DNA of 64,000 nucleotides, taken from the NCBI GenBank assembly GCA_037176905.1, contig JBBBWG010026779.1:1-64000 (forward strand), in the 5' to 3' direction. Position numbers and translations under genes: made by a program. The notes beneath the pieces were generated by a model. The model ran no database searches. It saw nothing but the letters and a program-made list of their open reading frames with translations, and was not told where the DNA came from. This document shows, one piece after another, positions 34,579 through 44,170 of the stretch. Source of the DNA: Azolla pinnata (Eukaryota; Streptophyta; Polypodiopsida; Salviniales; Salviniaceae). How positions within the stretch are numbered: the stretch's first letter is position 1; every line of letters starts with the position of its first letter.

Positions 34579-37500
34579 TTAAGGCTGTCTTGTATCACAA
34601 ATAGAATATTGACCATCTCCACTTGCATTCCCCTGCATCTTTGGTGTGGCATAATATCTCTGCCTCATAATTTCAACCTTTTCAGCGTCCTTCTGCATAC
34701 CAGCAGATGCAAAGAGACCAGCAACGAGGATGTAAGCTGAAGCACAACCATCGTCTAGTTGTATTACTTGGTCAAACACAAGGATCCCCAGCTTCAGATT
34801 TCCCCATTTTCTACATGCAGCCAATAGTGCAACCCAAACTGTAGGACAATCAGAAGATGGCATTGCCTTGATCACTGACATTGCATGATCAAATTTCCCA
34901 GCACATCCCAAAGCCGTTATCAAGCAATTGTGATGTTCTACACCAGGAGTTAGACCATATTTTGTTCGCATGCTTTCAAAAAGCATTTGGGATTCTTCCA
35001 CAAGTCCATTGTGGCTACAAGCACTAAGAACACTTAAGAATGTGATCCCATTTGGAGAGAGGCCATCATTTTGCATCTGTTCTAAAGAACTTAGTGCCTC
35101 ACGACCTTGGCCTTGCTGAGAAAACCCTGTGATAAGCGCATTCCAGCAGGTCAAGTCACGTACAGAAAGCTCTTCGTGTACTTCTCGTGCTGGAATAATA
35201 TGCCCACATTTAGCATACATGTCTACAAGAGCATTACCAAGCATAGGATGCTTCTCCAATAAGCCACTACTTATTAGCTTATCATGAATTTCTTTACCTT
35301 TTGCTACAGCACCTGTACTGCCACATGCTTTCAAGATGCAAATTATGGTGATTTCATCTGGAGTCTGCTCCTCACTTAGCATTTTTTCAAAACAGTTTAG
35401 TGCTTCATGGCCTTGCCCTTGTTGAGCATGCGCTGCAATTATTGTATTCCAAGAGGCTACATTTCGGGAAGGAATTTCATGGAATACTTCGTGTGCTTTT
35501 GCAGGCATACCACACTTGATATAGAAATCTACCAATGCATTCCCAAGTACAATGTCCTTGTCCAAAAAGCCCATACTCAAAATTACTTTGTGGATTTTTT
35601 CCCCTGTTTCAACAGCTCTAATGCTGCCGCATGCCTTCAAGATTGAAGTGAAAGTAATTCCATCTGGAGAGAGTCCCTCACTTTGCATTTCTTCAAAATA
35701 GATCAATGCTTTCTCACCTTGCCCCTGCTGCGCATATTCTGCAATCAATGCAGACCAAGAAATTACATCCCGGACAGGAAGCTCTTTCAGAACTTGTTTT
35801 GCTCTTCCAAGCATATTGAATCCCGCATACATACCCATCAAAGCGTTACCAATCAGAATATCTGCCGCCAGAAAACCCCCATTAATCCTGCCATGAATTT
35901 GCATGCCCTTTGCTATCATTCCAGCATTGCCACATGCCTTCAGAATGCAAACAAAGGTTATCACATCAGGACAAATGCTCTCATGTTGCATCCTTTCAAA
36001 ACAGTATAGAGCATCAATACCTTTCCTTCTGTGGACATGTCCAGCAGTGAGTGTGTTCCAAGTGATTACATCCCGCAGAACAAGTTCCTGAAGCACTTCC
36101 CCTGCCTTTTCACAAAGACCACACTTGACGTACATATCAATCAGCGCATTTCCCAACAGTATATCTTCGGCAAGAAAGCCACAACAACCATGAATTTGTT
36201 TGCCTCTGTCTATGGCACCTTTACCTCCACAGGCCTTCAAGACACAAACCAAGGTGATTGTATCTGGAAAGAGGCTTTCATTGCGCATCCTTTCAAAGAG
36301 GTCCAACGCCTTATAACCTTGTCCACATTGTGCATACCCTGAAATAAGTGCATTCCATGAAACTACATGATGCAAACGAAGCTCCATAAGGACATCTTCT
36401 GCCTTTGTAAGCATACCACATTTGGCATACATGTCCACCAATGCATTGCCAAGGATGATATTGTCACCCAGAAATCCTCTTCGCACAATCTCATCATGAA
36501 TTTGTTTGCCCTTGTCTATAGCTCTTGTGCTGCCACAAGCTTTCAACAAAGAAATAAACGTGATAACATCTGGTAATATGCCCTCATTTTGCATCTGATC
36601 GAAACAGTTAAATGCTTCTTCACACTGTCCCTGTTCAGTGTACCCTGCAATCAATGCAGACCATGAGACTACATCTCGAATAGGAAGCTCCAAAAGGGAT
36701 TGTCGAGCTTTCTTGAGCATGCCACATTTGGCATACATATCCACCACGGCAGTTCCAAGCACAATGTCCTTCTTCAAAAGACCACGATTAACAATTTCAT
36801 TGTAGATATGTTCACCCTTTTCTAATGCTCCAACAGTCGAACAGGCCTTCAAGGCACACGTGAAAGTGACCACATCAGGAGAGAGACCATTCTTCTGCAT
36901 CTTTTCAAAACAATCAAGTGCTTCATAACCTTGCCCTTGTTCAGCATATCCCGAAATTAGTATGGACCATGGGATCACATCTCCAACAGGAAGATCTTCA
37001 AGAACCTGTCTTGCTTCGGGCATCAGGCCACACTTAACATACATATCCACCAACACAGTGCCAAGGACTATATCATTCTTAAGGGTCCCCTTATTGACAA
37101 TCACCCTATGAATTTGTTTGCCTTTTTCAATGTTTCCGATGTCACCACAAGCTTTAAGAATACATGTGAAAGTGACCACATCTGGGAGGAGGCCCTCACA
37201 TTGCATCTGTTCGAAACAATTGAATGCTTCATGACTTTTTCCTTGTTGAGAATAACCAACTATAAGGGAATTCCAGGAGATTGTATCCCGGTAAGGAATC
37301 TCCTCTAGCACATGTTGTGCTTTTGCATTCATTCCACATCTTGAATACATGCTGATCAAAGTGCTGGCTAGGTAAGGGCTGTTCTGAAGTAAGCCTCTCT
37401 TCAAAATATGAGCATGTAATCTAGATCCTACATGAATATCTTTTTTCTCGGCACAATCTTTGAGTGATGTGATAAGGGTGATATCTTCCATGTTATTTCC

Positions 37501-37605
37501 TGTGCCATGGTATTCCTTAAACTCGCCATACTTGAATTTGACAGTTATTATGTCCCTTCTGAAAATGTCTTGCTGTATCCTGGAGGAACTATACCATTTC
37601 ATCAA
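34579..37605 (-). CDS. PLS-class pentatricopeptide repeat protein, E-type end, no DYW domain
   Basis: A single exon of 1008 residues. Such proteins bind organelle RNA base by base and guide C-to-U editing or other RNA processing in mitochondria or plastids. From about residue 60 to 900 it consists of roughly 26 PPR motifs in about eight P-L-S triplets of 101 residues, each with NALVDMYAKCG, DVVSWNALI, YAQQGQG, PDVVTFTCILKACG and KGKQIHDE signatures. The triplet with KQIHGCCGF has a short deletion, and the NALMGMYAGFNML motif is degenerate. After TVWVALLAACRKWGNLKLG an E-like motif follows, but the protein ends with QYSICDTRQP and lacks E+ and DYW, so it would need a partner deaminase if it edits. 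The N-terminus (MMKWYSSSRIQQDIFRR) could be a mitochondrial presequence. Confidence 0.93.
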   Translation of the reverse strand: MMKWYSSSRIQQDIFRRDIITVKFKYGEFKEYHGTGNNMEDITLITSLKDCAEKKDIHVGSRLHAHILKRGLLQNSPYLASTLISMYSRCGMNAKAQHVLEEIPYRDTISWNSLIVGYSQQGKSHEAFNCFEQMQCEGLLPDVVTFTCILKACGDIGNIEKGKQIHRVIVNKGTLKNDIVLGTVLVDMYVKCGLMPEARQVLEDLPVGDVIPWSILISGYAEQGQGYEALDCFEKMQKNGLSPDVVTFTCALKACSTVGALEKGEHIYNEIVNRGLLKKDIVLGTAVVDMYAKCGMLKKARQSLLELPIRDVVSWSALIAGYTEQGQCEEAFNCFDQMQNEGILPDVITFISLLKACGSTRAIDKGKQIHDEIVRRGFLGDNIILGNALVDMYAKCGMLTKAEDVLMELRLHHVVSWNALISGYAQCGQGYKALDLFERMRNESLFPDTITLVCVLKACGGKGAIDRGKQIHGCCGFLAEDILLGNALIDMYVKCGLCEKAGEVLQELVLRDVITWNTLTAGHVHRRKGIDALYCFERMQHESICPDVITFVCILKACGNAGMIAKGMQIHGRINGGFLAADILIGNALMGMYAGFNMLGRAKQVLKELPVRDVISWSALIAEYAQQGQGEKALIYFEEMQSEGLSPDGITFTSILKACGSIRAVETGEKIHKVILSMGFLDKDIVLGNALVDFYIKCGMPAKAHEVFHEIPSRNVASWNTIIAAHAQQGQGHEALNCFEKMLSEEQTPDEITIICILKACGSTGAVAKGKEIHDKLISSGLLEKHPMLGNALVDMYAKCGHIIPAREVHEELSVRDLTCWNALITGFSQQGQGREALSSLEQMQNDGLSPNGITFLSVLSACSHNGLVEESQMLFESMRTKYGLTPGVEHHNCLITALGCAGKFDHAMSVIKAMPSSDCPTVWVALLAACRKWGNLKLGILVFDQVIQLDDGCASAYILVAGLFASAGMQKDAEKVEIMRQRYYATPKMQGNASGDGQYSICDTRQP

Positions 37606-38150
37606 GTTTCAACCCTAACCTATTAATGTGAGTATGGCATTCTCAAGAATAAGAGAGTATTGCATTCTGGATCCATCTTGTGATCTGCACTTCTTTTTTG
37701 TTGCTCTTTCGATTCATTCCCTCAAACGTTTGGGGTTTTCACTGTTTCAAGACTCTTCTATTTTATTTCTAAATAGTCATTACAGCACAAAGGGGAGGGT
37801 TACCCTGCTCCAGTTTGCCGAAAACCAAGGTTCAGGGTTAGGGTTATAACACTTGATTGACGATGTCTCAAAGGATTGGGTGATTTGTTGGAACTGGGGA
37901 TATCATAACTTCTTGCCGATTCCAGTTCAGAAAGCTATCAAGGTTTGTCATACGCTTCTCAGTGAGAGAATCAACAACAGTTCATTATGCAAAGTTGATA
38001 GAATGGTAAGCTATGAACACTTGATTCCTATTGTTACAAGGCATGGCCCTATGTAGCATTAAACGGAAGGGGGTGATTCATCAGAGTTCATATGATAAAC
38101 CCCACCAGAGTCTAAATCACAAAAAAAAACTAAACAAGGAAGAATGCGTC
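37606..38150. other. Upstream region of the PPR gene
   Basis: Holds gggttagggtt and gggttaccctg stretches near 37795-37845, similar to telo-box elements. No TATA box is certain. No gene on the + strand is supported. Confidence 0.4.
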
Positions 38151-38459
38151 TGTGCACAATATACCATTTTTCATCATTCAACCCTGTGCAAAATATACCA
38201 TTTTCCATCATTCAACCCTGTGCAGAATATACCATTTTTCATCATTCAACCCTGTGCACAATATACCATTTTCTATCATTCAACCCTGTGCACAATATAC
38301 CATTTTTCATCGTTCAACCCTGTGCAAAATATACCATTTTCCATCATTCAACCCTGTGCACAATATACCATTTTCCATCATTCAACCCTGTGCGAAGTAC
38401 ACCATTTTCCATCATTCAACCGTGTGCACATACATATGCCATTTTCCATCATTCAACCC
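38151..38459. repeat. 34 bp minisatellite, nine copies
   Basis: Units begin tgtgca and include ataccatttt and catcattcaaccc. They start at 38151, 38185, 38219, 38253, 38287, 38321, 38355 and 38389, with a longer last unit from 38423. There are no unique spacers. As the unit has no stop codon in any + frame, all three frames stay open across the array. Confidence 0.95.
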
Positions 38460-39606
38460 TAAAAAGAAGGATCACATTTGGTCTCTTACCTCCTAAAAAG
38501 AAGTTTCAACGGAAAGGGAGAGCCCCGAAGTCCTGTGTCTGAGGACAATACGCCACATAGCATAACATTAGAAACACTCACGATTCATCGTGGCCATAGC
38601 TTCCCAGCAGTGCAAGTAAAAAGGGCAAAACAGAGTACAACATCTGTCCGTCTTTCTGAAGGATTTCAGACCAGATTTCCACAAAATCCTAAAGAGAGAA
38701 ACTTGACTAGAGTATTTCTCAGTCCAATCAATCTGAAAAAACAGCAAAACCAATCTTACATTTCCATGGTCTTCTTCTATGCTCCTAGTTCTCGGTTCGT
38801 CCAGAATAGACATCGGAATCGAGCTCACGACCTATTTACAAGTCCTTCGGTATTGTGCAATTTTATTTGACACCTTTCGGCTCGAACTTCACATTGTGTG
38901 CTTCCGACGTTATTGAGCACAATTGAGGAAATATGGCAACGACATGCCTTGCAAAACGCAAAGCGCCAAGTAGCCGGCATGGAATTTGTGTTAGTTGTAT
39001 TATTTAGTTGCATCCCGATGAGGATCTTTGGCATTGGTTTGATGATCCTTCGAACCCGTAGTCAGGCCGTATTGCCACAATACTAAAACTAAACATTCAT
39101 CAAAAAATACGGCGAGAAAATGGAAGTGGAACGCGATATTTGCATAGATGTACTATGTTGACGAATTAAAGAATCAAGCATAGATTTGGAGATAGAATAA
39201 TGTCAGAGAATGATGTACATTGTATTTGAAACTCGCCCAACCATACATTGAGGAAACCGATACAGTAGCTCACCATCAAATCTCATGAAGTATGGAGGGT
39301 TTTAGGTTGCAAGATCTTCTTAGAATAATACCTTAATTGAAGAGAATTCAACTAGCTTAGCGCACATACTCTCTGAAGTTTAAAAGAGAATAAACTGGAT
39401 TAAAATGCTCCTCATCTCCTAGAACAAAGGAATGCTTGGTACACATGATCTCTTAATCAGTGTATGCATACCTTATGTTTTACATACAACATTGAGCGAA
39501 ACCTGCTCAAACTTACTCCGTCATATCTCTCGTTGATACTTGAGGTAGACTACAAATTTGCCATATTTTGAATGAACTAGATTGAAATCAACCTGAATGA
39601 TGGAAT
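38460..39606. other. Intergenic, no recognisable gene
   Basis: AT-rich spacer between two minisatellites. Only short frames without motifs are seen. Confidence 0.5.
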
Positions 39607-39850
39607 CACCATGATAGTACGAATGGAATGTATTGATTGTTTTGTTTCAGCACAAAAATCAGCATTATTATTCATGCCAAAACCAAGCTCCACCATGATA
39701 TTATCAACAAAATGTATTGATTGTTTTGTTTCAGCACAAAAAGCGGCATTATTATTCATGCTAAAACCAAGCTTCACCGTGATATTATGAATTAAATGTA
39801 TTGATTGTTTTGTTTCAGCAAAAAATCAGCTTTATTATTCATGCCAAAAT
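39607..39850. repeat. 84 bp tandem repeat, about three copies
   Basis: The block tgtattgattgttttgtttc recurs at 39629, 39713 and 39797, followed by attattcatgc and ccaagct/catgatatt segments. Copies are similar but not identical. Function unknown. Confidence 0.9.
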
Positions 39851-40818
39851 CAAAACTGTTCGTCCCGCTAGCTTATTTGGTTAGAGGAAGAGACTCGATG
39901 ACTTTGCTTGGGGATGAAGATAACTTGTTATTGAGGCAATACATGTTGGGCACTTTTAAAAAGACATGGGCTCTTTTTACCCTGTCAAGCCATCAAAATA
40001 TTGATTATCATGCTAGTAGACTTGAAATCAAAGACTCATCTAGCACTAGTGAATTTCAGAAGCATGGATGAATGTTGTTAAGTCCTTGATAAGTGCTACA
40101 CAAATATCTCAATAAAACTTTGATAACTTTGAATAGTGATGCGAGAAGCAGGAATGAGAAATATACTTACTCATTGAAATGCTGCACAAACATCCCAATG
40201 ATCTTTGTTGTCTTCTGATACTAATTTCAAAAAGAACTGTATTATACTGTTCACAAAAGAATTAACATGACTATTAGGCCAGATCATCAGGACTGATCCT
40301 TTTCATGAATAACTCACGACTTCAACAAGCCACTAAGGTGTCACACCTTAGCTCTACACACAACAGCTTACAACAATTAACAGAAGAAGAAGAAAGAAAG
40401 ATTTGAATCTTACCTTACCATTTGTGTACACGCCTATCCTTTCATACATGCAAACTCAGAAAAAATCAAGGAAATGCACACAGTTTTTCTTGTGTTTGCT
40501 TTATTCATTCATCACCTTTGCACGATCAACAATTTCTCAGAATTACATTCGGCCGCATATAGAGAACAATTATCCTTCTTCCTCGGATCCTGTGAACCAC
40601 TCGGCCATTTACATCCACACACAAAAGGCAAATACGATTCTTTTTGTATCAAGACAAGGCTTTAGATGCAAAAATATTGAATGCTTTTTATGCATGTTGT
40701 AACAACAAAAAGAAAAGGTTACACACTGGAATGCTACCGAGAACAAAACCTTCTACAATAGCTATAACTTAGAAAGACGTTGGGTAGCTGGGCTGGCTAT
40801 ATAAGTAACATACTAATA
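39851..40818. other. Spacer and probable 3' UTR of the Dof-like gene
   Basis: No exon is recognised. The right end is the likely 3' UTR of the minus-strand gene that stops at 40819. Confidence 0.5.
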
Positions 40819-42757
40819 TCAACATGAAGATGTATTGGAGAGGTCTATGAACATGCGGATATTGAGCTCGGCAATTTTGCCTTTGGATGGATCCACCATA
40901 CTGGATTCAATCGGAGTAAGAGATTGTAAACTGACTGGCTGGACGATAACCCTTCCCTCACAGTTTTCTGGGCCACATTTCAGGTCTACATTCAAGTGAC
41001 CATCACTTGCATTTTGGGTGGCATTAGAAGAGCTATTTGAATCTTCAATAGCCTTTGGTGCTTGAAGCAAATACCTAGCCTGAAACGAATCAGCTATTCT
41101 CAGGCTATGGCTAGCAGAGGTATGTATCCCAGGCCCTAGACCAGTGAGGGACTGCAAGGAAAGAGTTGTATTAGGTAGCTTAGCTATATGGCTTGAAGTG
41201 AGAGCACCTGAGCTCAATTCATGGTGCGATCTTTTGCTTCCAATGCGTGCGATCATTTGCGGTTGCCTCGTTCCTTTCTTCTCTTGAGAACCTTCTGCCA
41301 GGGCACCTTTAGCTGCCAAGCTTTGCGATGGATCTTGGCTTCCTTCATAATTCTCGGCATCTTTCGGCTTCTGCAGTGTAAAATCCCTGCTCCCGGGTTT
41401 CCCCGTCTTTTCTTGTATTATCAAGCAAGTTTCCGGGTTCTTACAAGAGTACCGTGGCTGCAGCAGCGCTGATTTGCTCATATTGTTGAAGTATCTGAAC
41501 TTCACAAATGCGTTGCTATTGCAATGCGGGCATGGAGGAGAGTAGTTCTTGAAGTGGCAAAGCAGTTTCTTCAAAATACGCTCGTCAATCGTGGCAAGGC
41601 TGACGCCTTCTGGAAGCTTGCGGGTGGCCACAATGGAATCAAACATGGCTTGGTTATCAATCATGATCTGATCATCAAACTTGAGGGAACTATTGGTAAC
41701 ATATGACTTGGAGGGTTTTACGGGGGCCGCTGTTCCTGGCTTCATAGGGACAGGTGGGATATCATCAACCCGAGGTCGAGCCAGCACATCGTCCGAGGCC
41801 TCGTCAGAAGAGCTCACAATGTTGTTGTCAAGGCCAGCAGATTCACCTGCCCGAGATTGAATCAATGCAAGCCCTGAGCTCTTAAACCGTGGAGAGTTGT
41901 GGACCCTATCCGAAGCAGCTTTCCTCATGATTTGTTGTTGCTGTTGTGTAGTAGTTGCCACACTTCGTCCTGTCTGGTACTCTTCTCTTGTGTTTGGCTT
42001 CATCGGTTGGCCCCCAATGGAAGGCAATGCTGAGTTGTTATCAGATAGTATAACATGGGGATCAGTAACTTGAGGATTTGCTCTAAGTTGCGGAGCCTTT
42101 GTCAGCGATGGGTTCGACAGGACTTCCATTGGGGGGGTTGCCTTCATCGAACGAAGGTGGGACGGCTTCATCATCATCACCGAGTTCTCCATCGATTGAG
42201 GGACAATATCTGCGGCAAAACAGGGAAACGCTTTCATAAATGCACAGTTTGATTGAAAGACGACGTATCCGGATTACAAATGGATAAGCTTTATAACAAT
42301 GCACGCTTCTTTTCCTCTGCCAGACGATCATACATTTGTATTCACAGGATGGAACTAAATGAAAAGACATTTATTTTAAGAGGACAGGACTGGATGTGCA
42401 CTTACCTTGTTGAATGCTCCTGTAGCACATGACGCAGCTCTGTTTCTGCTTTCTAGTGCTTTCCGGAGCATTCCTCCAAGAATCTTTGGGGCGCCAATGA
42501 GGATTCACAGATCGAAATCTTTGAAGGAGCTCAGGCCCAAGCACGCAAGCAGGAATCAGCAAGTGCTCCATCTCCTCCTCCTCTCCGAGCTCTCGCCCTT
42601 CTTCGTCTTCTTCCTCCTCGTCGTCGTCGTCCCCTTCATTCTCCTGCTCTTCTTGGAAGTAGGGGGAGGTTAGCGCATCGGGGCCATCGGAGCGAAGGAA
42701 CGAGGGCGAATCGAGGCCATCCGATCTCATCATGCCAAAATGGTCCGGCCTCAACAT
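40819..42757 (-). CDS. Nuclear protein with a divergent Dof-like C2C2 zinc finger
   Basis: Two exons, 42757-42406 and 42209-40819 (donor aacaag|gtaagt, acceptor ccgcag), join in phase to give 580 residues. Exon 1 has an acidic run of Asp/Glu (about residues 30-55). Exon 2 holds the finger at about 344-379: CPHC, then KFRYFNNMSKSALLQPRYSC, then KNPETC. The FxYFNN and QPRYxC elements match the Dof DNA-binding finger (CPxC, YYNN, QPRYFC). However, the spacing is C-x2-C-x25-C-x5-C instead of C-x2-C-x21-C-x2-C, and the usual RRYWT tail is missing. The flanks are Ser/Pro/Gln-rich as in transcription factors. DNA binding is therefore inference. An upstream in-frame ATG at 42853 is possible, but it would add a hydrophobic stretch unlikely in a nuclear protein. 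Confidence 0.75.
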
Positions 42758-43551
42758 CTCCGGAGCTGCGGCCGCTTCCTCAACCTTCGAAAAAGCAGAG
42801 CCCTCGGCAGGGCACAAACTTGCAAGCGCGAGGAGAACACAGCAGGAGAGCATGTACCTTCGCGGAGGGGGCACCGACAAGACAGAGAGAGTGAGTAGAA
42901 TGCAAAGGGATGGGGGAAGAAAGCACAAACAAAAAGAGCAAAAGGGAAAACAGAGGATAGACTGCCTGTGTGCTTTCTTTCCTGCAGAGGGGGGGGGGGA
43001 GGAAATAGAACAAGAAAAAGGAGACAAGACAAAGAACAAGTCAAATTCTAGACCTAATTACCAGAACAAAGGAGGTCGATTGTGTTCGTGTCCTCGCCAA
43101 GCCTGTGCAAGCAAAGAGCGGCGCAAAAGGAGGTTTCTTCTGCTCCGCAGGGGCGTTTCTGCGAATTCAGGCTACCTTCTCCTGCTCCTCCTAGTCCTCC
43201 TCCTAGACCTCCTGCTGCTGGACTCCTTTTCCCTTCCGCTTGCGGTCTTCAGCGGGGCACGGTGCTCTGGTTAGGGTTTCTGGTTAGGGTTTTTCTCTGG
43301 ACAGGGGTTTTCAGCAGCGCCCGAGCGAATGAGGAATGCGCGGACGAGGCGACGGCGAAGGGAAGCAGACGAAATGGGGGGGGGGGAGGAGCAGGAGAGC
43401 TCCCGCAGCAAAAGATCTGGGCGAAGCAGGAAGCAGAAGCGGCGAGGAGACGGCGATGCAGAAAACGCAGAGCGATGGAAATAGCAAGGAAGAAGAAGAA
43501 CAGAGAACAGGGGAAGGGAAGACGAAGGAGAATGCTTTTCTTGCTTTCCCC

Positions 43552-43560
43552 CTATTTATA
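43552..43560 (-). promoter_or_regulatory. Probable TATA box of the Dof-like gene
   Basis: On the minus strand the sequence reads tataaatag, a classic plant TATA box, placed about 0.8 kb before the chosen start codon. This implies a long GA-rich leader between 43525 and 42758. Confidence 0.55.
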
Positions 43561-43729
43561 CGAAATTACAAAATAATAGAAAGGGCAAAAAACAAATAGG
43601 AAGGAAAAAAGGGGGAAAATAAGGAAAAAGCGGCTCGAAAATTCCATTTCTGCGCTTTTTTAAAATTCCGGAAAAAAGGAAAAAAGAGGAAAAAGAAAAG
43701 GGAAGAAAATAAAAAGGAAACGTCGTCGT

Positions 43730-44170
43730 CGTGACATTGTTTTGCGTTTTTTCATTTCTGCCCCCTTTTTTTTAATTTGATTTTCCTCCTTTTTCTTAAT
43801 TTGATTTTCCTCCTTTTTTTTAATTTTCCCCTTTTTTAAAATTTCCCCCCCTTTTTCTTTAATTTCCCCCTTTTTTTAATTTCCCCCTTTTTTCTGTTTG
43901 CTTGTTTGTTTATTATTCATTTTCTCTTTTCTCTTTTTTCTTCCTCTATTTTTCCACCTGCGTTTCTCTTTTTTCCTTTTTTCTCTTTTCTTTTCTATTT
44001 TCCCACCCGCGTTTCTCTTTTTTCCTTTTTTCTCCTTTCGTTTCTATTTTTCCACCTGCGTTTCTCTTTTTTCCTTTTTTCTTTTCTTTTCTTTTTTTCC
44101 CCACCTCTTTTTTTTCAGGTTGCGTTTTCTTCCGTTTCTTCTTCTTTCTTCTTCTTTCTTCTTGTGCTTC
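43730..44170. repeat. Polypyrimidine tract with 49 bp internal repeats
   Basis: Almost only T and C on the + strand. Within it, cgtttctcttttttcc blocks recur at 43961, 44010 and 44059. Open frames rich in Phe, Ser and Leu are artefacts. It lies upstream of the Dof-like gene promoter. Confidence 0.9.

Noticed and set aside
38151-38459. CRISPR-like array of nine regular repeats.
   Set aside because: Units are contiguous with no unique spacers, in a plant nuclear context. It is a minisatellite.
42758-43039. N-terminal extension of the Dof-like protein with a hydrophobic signal-like start.
   Set aside because: It reads the GA-rich leader; a secretory start does not fit a nuclear zinc-finger protein. 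The ATG at 42757 is preferred.
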